A stretch of 64,000 bases of DNA from Lycocorax pyrrhopterus obiensis (Eukaryota; Chordata; Aves; Passeriformes; Paradisaeidae), in NCBI GenBank assembly GCA_014706295.1, contig JACSVZ010000001.1, positions 86,550,237 to 86,614,236 of the forward strand. Direction: 5' to 3'. The position numbers and the translations under genes are program-made. Under the pieces are notes generated by a model that had not been told where the DNA came from, did no database searches, and saw only the letters and a list, made by a program, of their open reading frames with translations. This document shows positions 35,121 through 47,034 of the stretch, piece after piece. Every line of letters starts with the position of its first letter. Position 1 is the stretch's first letter.

Positions 35121-36650
35121 AATATGACTGGAATAACACAAAGAGTAAAAATAATTTCCCTAAGAATATTTTTTTGCTATCATAAAAGTGATGGGGTTTT
35201 TTTCCGCATCATTCCTGCAACTGGGAAAAAATTTGAGGAAGCCAACACTAATGATGTCAAAAAAAGAAAAAAAAAAGTGCTGGGGAAGAGATGCAGGGGA
35301 GTTGATTTATCTGTCTTACCGCAATAAGAGAGTGCAGTAATATTCGTCTTATTTAATCTTGTAACCTTCCCTGTCTAATTTCTTCACCAACCAAACCCCT
35401 TGACTTTGTCCTTTTATCTGTGGTTACCTACATTTGCCTGGGATGGTATTAAAGGCACAGGATGTGATTTTGGTTTCTCTGTGTGTTCTGTAAATCCTGT
35501 ACATGCAAGGTTCTGCTTACACAATGTAACTATACTGTACATGTGAGCTACATCAAACCACTTTGCAAAGAAAAACAATTCTGCTTTCAGTTATTTTAGC
35601 CATGATGTTCTGGTAACCCCTCTGGAAATGCAGCATGAACTATAAAAAAGAACATTCTTATCGAAATTTAAGCTTCCCTACAGAAATCTTTCTTGAAATA
35701 TGCAATCTTTATTAAATTCCTTTGACCAACTTAAAATTGCACAGCAAAGACCACAGTTATTAAGTATTTCATGTAAAGGGGATTATTCCATCTCTTTGTC
35801 TTAAAGTCTTCTGTCTTAATTTTGTCTTAAACCCTTCTAAAGATATCTATTCGTTCCAGTCCTATTCAATTTTAAGGGACTCTTTTCTTTTGTGTCAGAA
35901 TGAGCTGTATAGACAGTTAGCTGCTCATTGTGCAAATTTCCTTCTGTGGAAATGTTGCTCAGTAGGACACCACTTTCCGGAGCCTGTTTTGTTCATTTCA
36001 CACAGCTCCCCAAAAAGCCTCACATTAGTAAGGTTCAACAAACACTTCCCGTTCTCCTCTCTTCATGGTCGATCACATCCAAATTTGCATCATTAGATAT
36101 TGTCTTTCCCTTATTTGCCCAGGAGTGAGGTGCAGAACTGCAGGGTTAATGAATCCTGATTAACTTTGTCTTCACTGATTTGGAAGAAAATGTCTAATAA
36201 TGAGATTTTTTTTTTTTTTTATCTCTATATGCAACTAGTATAATTGGGTAGAAGACAATTTATCTTTGCAGTGTCCTCAGTAAATTTCTCCACATACCTG
36301 ATTTATTCTTTTTAAGAAAACACTGCAAACTTCAAAACTTTTGGCTGCATCTGGTCTAAATGGATTTGGTATGACTCTTTTTGGCCAGTAAACATCACTT
36401 TAATCAGCAACAGTGGTTATGAAATAAACCAGTTATTTAATAAAAAGGGGTGTTTGTAAGGAGAGTGAAAGCTGTGTGGGAATATTAAATCTAAGGATAT
36501 CATCTGTGCAGATCGAAGTTATCCCCATCTTGAAGCTGAATCTCTTGACAGTCCACCTAGACAATACCTATCCTCCCATGAAGACTTTAACTGTGTTTCC
36601 AACCCTCTGAATCTAGTATATATGCTTTGAGTGTTTAAAAAAATGAACTA
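35121..36650. other. Non-coding DNA, no recognisable element
   Basis: No gene or repeat landmark. Overlapping 66- and 68-codon frames near 35890-36128 shadow each other. A T-run of about 15 is at about 36207-36221. Confidence 0.5.
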
Positions 36651-36732
36651 GTGTTCATGGCAGGGGGTTGGAACTAGGTAATCCACCTTTAAAGTCTCTC
36701 CAACCCAAACCATTCTACGATTCCCTGATTCT
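36651..36732 (+). mobile_element. Minimal CR1 3' end
   Basis: 'gtgttcatggcagggggttg', 'gaactaggtaatccaccttt' and 'ccaacccaaaccattctacg' are the last blocks of the CR1 terminus. Only about 80 bp remains. Confidence 0.9.
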
Positions 36733-37516
36733 GAATTTGCCTCCTTCATGTCCCAAGGTGATTTTCCATTTAGAAGAAAAAAACAACAAACCCAAAACCA
36801 ACCAACCAAAAATCCAAACTACTAAATATCTTTTTACAATACACAGTGTCCTTTAGCTGTACAAAATGTGGTACTTATCTGCAGAAAGCTTAGGTAGAAG
36901 TAAGCCTGCGTAGTGTCAGAAACACGTGTGTTCAACTAGTTAGAAGCTTGTGAAGACCAGAAATCCTGCTCTGGTTTAACTAAATCAATTTGAAACTAAG
37001 GCAGCTATTTCAGACCAGATGCATTTTTTTAACTCTTGCTTGGATTGCTTTGGCAAAGGTAAGCAAACATCTCAAGTAAGCAAAGCAGAGGATAATGGTA
37101 GTTAATTTAATTGGCATGCTTCTACATTAGAAGCTCATGCTGCCCGTACCACAATCATTCACAAAAACCCAAAAATATAAAGGTAGAGCCATGACACCAG
37201 CAAACCATTTCTGTTTACCCGGTTTTCTATTATCCCTTTGCCTTTATGCTTTCTGCCTGAGATGTGATTCATGGGGTTTGCTGCTGGAAGGAACACTTAG
37301 ATCGCAGGCTGCGGTCTCACAGCTCTGCAGCTGCATTACCACGGCTTAACAAATTATCTCTGACTCTGAGCCACTGGCACAGTTGCAGAGCATGCTCATG
37401 GCCCACCCTAAAACTGATGTAATGCACTGAAGCTTAAACTTTACTGAAAGACTTCTAAGCTAAGTTCCGTTACCTTGCAATTGGGACAGATTAGGAGCAA
37501 GCACATGGGCAGTTAC
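36733..37516. other. Non-coding DNA with CCAA-rich patch
   Basis: A CCAA/AAAC simple patch sits just after the CR1 tail (about 36780-36815). The rest shows no recognisable element. Confidence 0.45.
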
Positions 37517-37665
37517 CTTCCAAAAATACATCTCATCCAAGAGACAGTAACCTATTAGGCTCCCATAACTCCTCAATGTTCCAAAGCCATAAGTCTTGCC
37601 TCCTTTATAGCTTAAGCCATAAAATTTCAACGAGTTGCTCTGGTATTGGACCTGCAGTAATCTCT
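37517..37665 (-). other. Possible exon-like frame, unproven
   Basis: On the minus strand a 149-bp open stretch is bounded by CTGCCCCAG (acceptor-like) and GGAAG|GTAACT (donor-like). A second donor-like AAG|GTAACG lies at about 37487. The translation is rich in Y, G and K (for example FYGLSYKGGKTYGFG) and does not match a family that I know. Many chance frames exist in 64 kb and short splice-like signals are common, so this stays a weak candidate. Confidence 0.12.
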
Positions 37666-38798
37666 CTGGGGCAGGAAGCACCATCTCAGCTGCAGTGCTG
37701 AGCTTGGTGTCACTGCATCCCACACACTAATGAGCTCATTCAGAACATCATGATGTAAACCAGACAGTGTCTATGAGTTAGGGGGGAGTTTTAGTCTGGC
37801 ATTTCAGGAAAAAGCCTGCTATAGTCACATTGCATGTCAGCTTTTCCTTCCTTCAGTCTGCTATCTTGGAGTCGCTGAAAAGACGAGCTTAACTGAGACA
37901 AGTTTGGCACAGACATAAGGGATCCACTTTATTTTTTTCATAAGATTCATGCAAATGAACAGCTATGTAATGGAGTGCTGCCTCAAAAATTCCCCTGCTG
38001 GGAGGAAAACTGTGCTTTTAGGTCAACCCTGTACTAGAAACTAGAAAATCCACTTGGGAAAATAAGTTGAAAATGATCTGATAGGGAAAGACTTTGCATC
38101 TTATTACTTCTCAGTGAATATGGAATCTTATCTAGTGCTTGAGATAGCACAAAAGTGTGACTGTAACTTCTGTAATAGTCAAACCTTCACAATATGTTTC
38201 TCCAATTTAGATTGCTTAATAACTAGCATAATGGCAGGTATCACTTTGTGGCTTGGTGTTGTTTGCTGGCTCTCCCTGATCTAACAGATGTCACAGTGGC
38301 ATCAACAGCAGCGAGAGTGCAAGCCACACATAGTCCATATCAGGACTGGCAATGCAGAGCTTGAAATGTCTGCATCACTTGGACCACAGTCTTGCTGCAT
38401 GAAGTCAAAGAGAATACCCAGAATTCTTGGCAAAATTTTTGTTACCAGTGATGATATCGAGCCTGAGCTACAGCCCTGGTGCATCATAGCCATGCCTGTG
38501 CCTAGCTGCTAAAGCTGAATGAGTTATTCCCCAGTCAGAGTGCCTCGTTTTCTCTGACTTTGCAAGGCTCCATTTCCAGAGTGCAGCCTGGTAATGGATT
38601 TGTCATTCACCACAAGTGCTGGAAACATCCCCCAATAAAACAACCTCAACAGCTTCAACAATTACAGGGTACTCCATGAAACATGAGTACGCAGCAGAGA
38701 ATTTGGCTAGATGGTATCCTAAAAAAAAAAAAATCTGTATATGTGATATTCTTAGACGAGCATTATTTTTTCCCACAATGGAATACATATGTATTTTC
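37666..38798. other. Non-coding DNA, no recognisable element
   Basis: Overlapping plus and minus frames at 38288-38512 are shadows of each other. A run of 13 A is at about 38720-38732. No CR1 or LTR landmark before 38799. Confidence 0.5.
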
Positions 38799-38954
38799 AG
38801 CCCTGGAAGTTTTCCAGGCCGGGTTGGACAGGGCTCTGAGAAACTTTGTCTAGGGGATGATGTCTCTGCCCATGTCCCTCCGGCAGGGAGAGGTGGAATG
38901 AGATGATATTTTGGTCCTTTCCAACTATTCCATGATTCTATGATTCTATGATTC
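38799..38954 (+). mobile_element. CR1 3' end with an intact octamer tail
   Basis: 'ccctggaagttttccaggcc', 'gggttggacagggctctgag', 'gatgatattttggtcctttc', then three consecutive ATTCTATG-type units at the end (about 38929-38954). The repeated tail units are diagnostic for CR1, which does not end in poly-A. The 162-codon minus-strand frame at 38603-39091 and the 96-codon plus frame at 38616-38906 cross this element and are not genes. Confidence 0.95.
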
Positions 38955-40704
38955 CTAATGCACGTATTAATTTCAAGAGATGGATACACTGGAATCCTTT
39001 CTGTATCATTTCTTTTATTTTGAATAATTGAAACATTCTTTTCTGTATATTTTAGTGTTTTAATATTATGAACTAGCATTACAAGTGTCACTGCACGTGA
39101 CCTCTGAAGTGGGTATGATGACTCTGCTAAAGAAGATTTGAGCAGTTGCTTATTCTTTACCTCTTTGCACTATTTTCAGATGCGGGGTTAAAATATGGCT
39201 GTTTGGAAGGGAATAATATGGCTTAGAGGAGAACTGATCATACAGATAGGAGCATAAGGTCAGCTGGAAACTGCTGCTAGGAGCCTTCAAAATTCAAGGT
39301 ACTTTAAGTAGGTGGTTCTTATTGTATTGTTTAACCTCAAGGGGCAATTGTTGTGGAATGCAACTGAAATCAGTAGCCTATAATAAGAAAAATGTGTTTA
39401 GCAAACAGATGTATCTGAGAAATGGGAGGGGCCCTATGTGACCTCCAGGCATCCTCCATGTGAGTGGATGGAAGGTAAAACATCCAAGTGCACACAGAGA
39501 TGTATTAGCATCGATTTAGTCTGAGTCTGTAGAGCAAAGGAAAAAACAACTTTTATGTATTACATGTGTCTCCAAAATGTACCAAATGTCCAATCTACTA
39601 AAGGAGTGGAAGGAAACTGCCTTGTGCACTTGGTGATTTTGACATGTTGCTATTTAAAGCCTGTCAAAGCACTTTTCCAAATGCTGCAGAAGAATCCACC
39701 TGCTATCATTAGAATGAACAAACCCTTGTAGGGTTGATGGTGTCAAGTTTTGCATGTCACATCTGCTTCCAGGCCTATGGCAGTGATTTTTAGATTGATC
39801 TAGAGAGGTCCCTTTTGTAACAAATTGTTTCACTCAGTATTCACGGAGGGGTGGCAGCTGCTGCTGTCTTTCACAGCATGAAGGACGAACTCTTGTATTT
39901 CAGTGGTGATGTGAGCAGATCTGAGGTGTCTAGCTTTCTTGAGATTTGCTGCCAGTCTGAGTCTTGTCAATGAGAAAGTCTTCTTACTGCTCCTTTTCCT
40001 CCTCTTTCTCTAACAGTCCTACTGTGGCATAGCACGTAAAAGGTCATCAAGTGAGCTAAGCAAATGGATTTATACTGAATTTTCAGTTAACTGGATACAG
40101 TTTTGAAGACAATCTAAGTCTCTAGACCACTCTTGTCAGTGATGTCATTTGCATCTGCATTCTTCCTTGATATTTATAACATATTTAGCCAGTACTTGGT
40201 GCAGGCATCAAGAAGACCATTAAGAAACACTGTTTCAACAGAGAAAACTGGAGGCGTATTTCTCCAAGGGTTCAGGGATATTTGAATTTCAGAGAGCAAA
40301 GACTTTTTGTCCCAAACACTGTAACAGCAAGAACACTAGATGCCCTTGAGGTTACCTTGGCCAGGTCAGAAGACAATTCAAACCAAAGACAACACACCCC
40401 CAAAATGTATCAGTTTTATTACATCAAAATCAAATCTTGCAGATGTGTGGTGACCTAAAGGAATGCACCTTACAGGTGCAGTTTATGAGTCTTTGAAAGT
40501 TTCCTCAACTTTCTGCTCAGCAGTGTCCACACTACTGTCCACACAGGGACTTCCCATTTCACCCTGAAGTGCCAAAGTTTTGTTTTCCACTAAAAGCAGG
40601 TTTATGAAACTTACTTGAGCTCTTTCCATGAGAGGCCAGATTCCATACAGAAGTCATACTTCTATCCACACTTTAAAAAGTCCACTGCAGGGGGGGTTGG
40701 AATA
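38955..40704. other. Non-coding DNA, no recognisable element
   Basis: No gene or repeat landmark in 1.7 kb between two CR1 3' ends of the same orientation. Confidence 0.5.
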
Positions 40705-40856
40705 CAACCCTAGCAGTGTTCAAGGCCAGGTTGGATGGGGCTTTGAACAACATACTCTAGTGGAAGGTGTCCTGGCCCATGGCAGGGGGGTTGAACTAGA
40801 CGATATTTAAGGCCCTTTCCAACCCGAACCACTCTGAGATTCTATGATTTTATGGC
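40705..40856 (+). mobile_element. CR1 LINE 3' end, 5'-truncated
   Basis: 'agtgttcaaggccaggttgg', 'ctctagtggaaggtgtcctg', 'gcccatggcaggggggttga', 'gatatttaaggccctttcca' and the tail 'gagattctatgattttatgg'. It is the fifth plus-strand CR1 terminus within 7 kb. Confidence 0.95.
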
Positions 40857-42922
40857 ATATTGAAAAGAAAATGAAGGCTCTTCTTCACAGTATTGCAACT
40901 AGCAGCTGTGCTGGAATAAACATCGGAAATGTGGAGATCTTGAAATCAGGTCTTTGCATCTTGTGGAATTAAACCTGCAGCCAGAACAGGTCATACCCTG
41001 ACTGCTGTACTGCAAGCAACCGGATGGGTAAGGAAGGAATTTTAAGCAGTGAAAATGGGTAGCCTGTGGGCAGGTGATGGAAAACTAAGGCAAGTCAGGA
41101 CATTTAAAAACATATTTCCATTCAGTCTGGAGTTTCCCCCCGTACCACACAGAACACATCCATAATTGCGAGGGCTTAGAATACATTTTCAATGTGCCTT
41201 TTGGAAACTGAGTTTACAGAGTAAACTTTTTCTGAACCTTCCAAGGAAGAGACAGTGGTCATACAGCAATGGAGAGGAGCAGAGATCTGAAATGAGTCAC
41301 TGCCATATCCTCAGGAAACTCTCCTGTAAGAGCTGCTCCATAACGTGGCACTCTAATGAAGATCTTAGGTAAAAAGTGAAGGGCTTTTAATGTGTTTTAT
41401 AGCTGCACATGCTCGTTTCCAAAAAAAATAAACTCTGTAAGACTTTTTCCCAAAGACCACAGCATACAGAGATGACTCGCAGTTCAACTGTGTATTTACC
41501 TATTCCCCTGCCTTTTTAATTGCAAAACAAGCCTGTGCAGGCAGTGAGGGGAAAGAATGATCTTCATATTCTTCATTACTCACTTGTAGCTTCACCTCCT
41601 GTGAGTTATGACTCATTTTCTTACTCCTGGGACACCTCTCATATAAACTGATCATATAATAATTCACTAGAGAAGTGAAAAATTAACTTGTCTTCTTAAT
41701 ACACAAGTTAAGAAAATAGGCTAATATTTCATTTCCCTAGAAGAAACAAATGCAATAGGAGCAGGCAGGTCATACTCCAGAGTGTAACCCAAGTGAAAAT
41801 ACACCTCAGGCAGACCAAGGAACTGGTGATAGAAAACTAGGCTGTTTGCTGCATGCTCCTGACTTACCTCAATATTTATTTTTTACCCTATTTGATTACT
41901 TCCTCCCTTTTTTCACCGTACTTTTAGAAGTTACTTGGCTGTGGCTGCACTGTAAACTGAGGCCTCTTTCCAAGTATGTGTGCATGGAAAATGCAGTCGT
42001 TTGGCACTGAAAAAGTCCCACAAGAGACATCATTTCTGCAGTGGAGACAGGTGCTCCATATTCCTTTTATTTTTCCTTTCTGTAATGTCTTGCATCATTC
42101 ACCATGGGATGGAGATATTCAATTGACCTGCTGTTGGTTTAGGATGACAAATTAATTTCATGTCAGCCTCGAAACAGCCCGTTTACAGGAATCACCTGGG
42201 ACCACCTCAGCTGGCATGGAAGAGACATTTAACTCTTGACAGACAGGCAAAAGTTTCTGAATCCCGTTGCTGAGCCACCCGCTCAGCACCCACGGCTCTG
42301 TGCTCCACACCATCAGGGAATACATCTGGTGACAGAACTCAGCCCTACCAAAACTTTCGATTAGCTTCTGAGCTGATATTTCCCACAAAGGGGAAATTCA
42401 AGAGTAAGGCTTTATTGTGAATGCATGCAGCCTTGTCTCTTCCTATTTATTATATGCTCTCCCTGGCACGATTACATACAGCAAGAAGAGTCTTGCTGCT
42501 TCACAATGAAGATTGCTATGACAGAGGAGCACCACTCACCAGCACAAACCCATTAAGTTTTCATTAGACCCCCCTGCCCTCTTTTTCATCTTTCTTGTCT
42601 CCTGCCTTCTCCGTTGTCTTTTATATTCTCACTTACTCCTACCTGGTAATGCTTCATTGCTCTCAAGCTACTGCAAGTACCTCACTTCGCCTTTGTCTTG
42701 ACAATCAGTTTGTTGTCCATTTCAAACCACTTTCATAGGCAATGACCACTGGAGGTTATGGTCTGTCACGTCAAAGCCTAACTGCTGGGCTGGCTTGAAA
42801 GGTAGATGAGTGTAACAATGAGCTGATGCTGGAAGAAGTTTGTGCCTTTGTTTACATGTGTAGACAACACAGGTGAAAGTAGCACTTTTACCAAAAAAAT
42901 TGCTGCCCTAAACTTCTATTTT
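40857..42922. other. Non-coding DNA, no recognisable element
   Basis: No gene. Chance frames of up to 76 codons. No repeat landmark seen before the TA tract. Confidence 0.5.
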
Positions 42923-42946
42923 ACATATATATATATATATATATAT
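42923..42946. repeat. (TA)n microsatellite
   Basis: TACA followed by about ten uninterrupted TA units. It lies about 30 bp before a minus-strand CR1 3' tail. Confidence 0.92.
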
Positions 42947-42974
42947 GAGTAGAAATTCTTATACAAAATAAATT

Positions 42975-43168
42975 ATCATAGAATCATAAAGTGGTTTGGG
43001 TCGGAAGACACCTTCAAAATCATCTAGTTCCAAACCTTCTGCCATGGGCAGGGACACCTTCCACTAAAACAGGTTGCCCAGAGCTCCATCCAACCTGGCC
43101 TTGAATAGTTCCAGGGATGGGGCATCCACAGCTTCTCTGGACAACCTGTGCCAGTGCCTGACCACCAA
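42975..43168 (-). mobile_element. CR1 LINE 3' end
   Basis: 'atcatagaatcataaagtgg', 'atcatctagttccaaacctt', 'gccatgggcagggacacctt', 'cagggatggggcatccacag' and 'acaacctgtgccagtgcctg' are reversed CR1 blocks in the right order, about 190 bp. The 82-codon minus frame (43024-43272) crosses the element. Confidence 0.95.
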
Positions 43169-43254
43169 ACAATTATACAACAATTTTTATACCAAACAAT
43201 AAAATTCTTATTATCATTTAAATATATCAATAGTAGGACTGACCCATAAAGCAG

Positions 43255-43550
43255 TGTCCCGGGAGGTCCCAAAGACCCTTACACAGATTTTGGCCGCATC
43301 GTGCTGCACAGACAGAACAAAAGACATGGTGGCTGAGAAAGGTGCAGAGCCATATGTCCAACCCCCCTTGTCCTGGGGTTTATTGCATCACAGCTATTGG
43401 ATGCTGTGTGCAGTGCACACACATCTCCTGGGTAGAGCACAACAGCTGTTTGTCAACACACAGCAATAATAAACTGTCACCAAGGCACAAACAGGAGGAG
43501 AGCCTCAGCCAGCTCACACTGCAAGGGAAATGTAGGTCAGTGGAATATCA
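43255..43550 (-). mobile_element. Possible ERV LTR
   Basis: The plus strand starts TGTCCCGGGAGG (reversed CA end). On the minus strand a CCAATAGC box is followed about 15 bp later by a TATA-like CAATAAACCCC (about 43375-43400). This is a promoter arrangement typical of LTR U3 regions. I could not fix the other end and found no target-site duplication. It could be a different kind of repeat or single-copy DNA. Confidence 0.35.
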
Positions 43551-45269
43551 TTACTGAAATCGCAACAAATCTGGGACACTGGGGCTAATAAAACTCTTCC
43601 TGTACAAGTGCTACGTCACCATTAGTGACCACAAGTTTTCATGCCAGTGTGTCCTGCCTCTGTATTGAGACATTGCCTTTCAACACTGGAAGGGCACAGT
43701 TCAATACTGGATTGCATCACTTGGTCCATTTCCAATTTATTTACCAAATCACAGCTTTCTTCAACCCTCTGGATGTCTTCCATGTGTGTGCTGCACAGAC
43801 CTGAGCCTTCTTAGCTATCTGTTATCTAGCAGGATCACAGCCCCGCTAGAAATGACCTATATTTGGCTTGTTCTCCAGCATTTAATTTTGAGCAGTAAAA
43901 GCTAATTTTCTTTTGTGCTGGAAGAACATATGGGTTCATTGTGAGGGAAAAGAATTGTTTGAGTGCTCTGTTGAAGTTGGATATTTTTAGGTGCATGTAA
44001 GATCAAAGCTCTGATATCTCTTGGTGCAGTATTACATGTACCAATATGTAACAGCAAAAGAATCTTTTTCCAAGTCTCCATTCAGAGCATTTTCATTACA
44101 TTATAAAGCTGCCTTTGACATTTTTGTGTCATCTACAGCTCTTTAATGCAGCATTAGCTGATGTGAAGTGTGCCAAGCCCATTTAAGCACAGAACGTGTA
44201 GATATGGAATGAAACAAGTTTTATCGAGACGGCAAACTTCAGGGTTTCCAGAGGCTGAGCTTAGATAAACCTTATTAAAACATGATAACTGTTGAAATAG
44301 AGTTCAGACTTTTTCAAGCAGTTTTTGGTAAAATTTGTTTCTCAGAATTCTGAAATACTGGTTAAGGGTGTTTCACACATTAATTTGTTCTGTCTGCTTC
44401 AAGTCCTGGCTCCAAGTCAACAGAAATGCATCCAAGCTGTCAAGTTTACATCTAGGCTTTGCCAGAGTGTGAAGTTGTTTATATCTAGAGTTCTGGAGCC
44501 AGCTGACATCTAGACACTTAGGAAAATTAATTCAAATTAATAGGAGGTGTGAACTTGGAGCATCGCAGTTCAAGCATCTTAAAACCCCATGTGGAAACTC
44601 TTATTCAGATGTAAAGTGTCCTCAGTTCTGAATATAATCTTCCTCTCAGATGAGCTATATCTAAATTCACAGCTAAGATCTAGTATCATCTTTTAAAGCA
44701 GAAACTGTTGACAAGGAAATTTCACAGGTGCACCAAATAAGTGATAAACAAACTACTTCAGATTTAGGACTGGTTTGGTTGTCGTAAAGTCGTAAAAACA
44801 ACTCAGCCTTTATCCAGTCAAGGAGGTTTCAGCTACTACAAGAGAGATAAAGTAAAGGTCATGTTTTATGATTCATTAATGGTCATAGTTTTAATATAAA
44901 ATTATCTGAAATAGCTTTGTTTTGTGTCTAATGGATCTGAAATCAATTGATTTTCAGTAGCATGTTCAGTATTTTTCCATCTAATTTGCTAAAAGATACA
45001 AAACTATAATCAGCAAATAATAGTCATTCTTTCAGTGCAACTGCTATTTCTCTCATATCACAGTCTAGTAGGCTGACCAGTTTATCACCAATTTCATTGC
45101 TCCTCATGTCATAAACACGTGAGGTGGATCTTTTTTGGTTTTGAACATTTAGATTGTACAGTGAGCACACAGATAAGCCTTACCTTCTTAGGAAAGAATT
45201 AGCTTAGCTTTTGTAAAGGGAAATTCTGTCTTACTACCTGCTACTGTTTTACCATGAAGTTGCAAGCAC
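43551..45269. other. A+T-rich non-coding DNA
   Basis: No gene or known repeat. A perfect 14-bp palindrome lies at 44940-44953, but one of that size is expected by chance in a window this long. Confidence 0.5.
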
Positions 45270-46040
45270 CTCAGTAAAAAAGGATAGAGTGGTCATAATG
45301 TACACAGATTTTGAAAAAAAAAAAAAAAAAGCCTGCCTTTAGTAAGTCTATATGTCAAATATTATTAAAGAAAGTAAGTTGCTATGGGAATAGAGAAAAG
45401 AATTCTGAAAGGTAAGAAAAGGATAAGCAGCAAAGGCTTATTAGTTGCTTTTCAAAATGGAGAATAGTCAGCACTGGGATACCCCAGGATTGGTGTCAGT
45501 TTTATTTGATATTGTCATCAATGCCCTTGAGGAAGCAGAAAACAGTGAAATATTTATGATTATGAATTAGATCAGGTAGTCAAATGCTTTATAACCTCAC
45601 AAAACTGAGCAAAGGGACCGCAAGCTAGCAGATGAGTTCCTGTATAAAAGAGAATACAAGGCAATGAATGAATCTAGAGAAAATACTGTGAAGCACAGAA
45701 ACATGATGCTGAACTCAGAAAAGACAATTGCAAGGAGATATTGGAATCACTACAGATGTTTTCCTGAAACAATAATTTCAACAGGCAATGAGACCCAAAA
45801 AGGTCAATAGCATTGTCTTTGTCATCAGAAGAGGGCAGAAGATAAGACACAGAGCATTATATCCTTGTTCTGTAAAACTGGTGTGCATCCACAGTGTGGG
45901 TACTACATTCAGGTCTCTTTTCCCCAGGCCAAGAAGGGTATAGTGGATGTAGACCAGAAACAGAAAAGGGCAACTAAAATGATCAGGGGATCAAGTGACT
46001 GCTTGAAGTCATGAAGACAGTGGGTAAAGTGAATTTAAAC
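45270..46040 (+). mobile_element. Ancient CR1 LINE body
   Basis: The blocks follow CR1 ORF2 order on the plus strand. An RT-like start comes first ('gtacacagattttg' after 'agagtggtcataat'). Next is 'gataccccaggattggtgtc' (the CR1 'ccacagggatcagtgctggg' block), then 'gatattgtcatcaatgccct' (FINDL region), and finally 'cagaaaagggcaactaaaat' (the 'gagaagggcaactaaaatga' block near 45960). Indels and stops throughout. It is one of the oldest elements here. A run of 17 A at 45314-45330 lies within it. Confidence 0.55.
45314..45330. repeat. Poly-A tract (17 A)
   Basis: An uninterrupted run of 17 A inside the ancient CR1 body. It is a later expansion or an insertion scar, and no retrogene precedes it. 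Confidence 0.9.
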
Positions 46041-47034
46041 GCTGCCATTTAGCAATACAGGAGCTGGGGTGGCACTTCACCAGAGCATGCTGAAGATGGG
46101 TTTTGCATGGACAAAAGCCCTTCTTGAGCCTCTGAGCAGGAAATTACAGCCACTTTCTTGATGAGTGGTAATGAAGGCAGATAACATCAGCAGAATCAAA
46201 AAGGGACTGAGCAAATCGGCACGAAGTCTCTGAACAGATATTAAGGGGAAAAATACCTAAGTAAACCTAAATATACTTCCCTAACACAGCCGTTGCAGAT
46301 GCCTGGGAAACATAGGAGAAATGAACTGCCATGGGTGGCCAAGCTTGTGTGCTCTTGTTATTCGTCATCACCTGTCACTCCTGAAGCTTCCTCATAAAAG
46401 GCATTTCAAAAAATTGTCCTCAAAGTTTTAAAAGCAGTAAGTATAATTACATGCCTATAGAGTACATACTTTTACAAGAGAAGAGTGCTTGCTCCTCACC
46501 TGTACCAGCATACAACCTGTCTAGATACCTTAGGAAGTCCACTGTCTTTGCACCTCTCAGACAAGTTTACCAAGGTCTTATTGGAGATCTGCAATTGTGG
46601 AGAATAATGAAATCTTGATCTGATGCTGCCTTCTTCTTCCTACCCTGGAAAGCCTCCAATGTTGTCTTTCCTTGTATAACCTCCTCAGCAAGAGATTACT
46701 CTTCTCTCACTGTCCTCTACCCTTATGAAGATACTCAGCAGGAGATAAAATATAACAAAAACTGTGTTTAAAAAGCCCCTAGAAAATAACAAGAGCTCTG
46801 ACAGATTTGGGAATCACAACCTCCCTGAAAAAAAAATTATCACTTTCCATTATTTTCCATTTTCCATGTGTATCTTGTTTCCTTTCTTTATTACAATTTT
46901 TATCAAACTGACCAGTACAATTTTATCATCTGTTTTTTTCAATACCTCCTCTGAAAAAAAAAAATCTTTTTTCTTTTTCCCTTTTTTTCCTTTTCCACAT
47001 TGGCATCCTGTTTCTGTACTGGGGACTCTGTTTT
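46041..47034. other. Non-coding DNA, T/C-rich at the end
   Basis: No gene. The CR1 body may fade into 46041-46330 but cannot be followed. Between 46953 and 46999 the plus strand is an A-run followed by a T/C-rich run, which creates a false 90-codon frame rich in F and S. Confidence 0.45.

Noticed and set aside
38603..39091. 162-codon open frame on the minus strand, the longest in the window
   Set aside because: It runs antisense through the CR1 3' end at 38799-38954 and has no recognisable domain. CR1 antisense strands often stay open.
44940..44953. Perfect 14-bp palindrome AAATCAATTGATTT
   Set aside because: About four such palindromes are expected by chance in 64 kb, more in AT-rich DNA.
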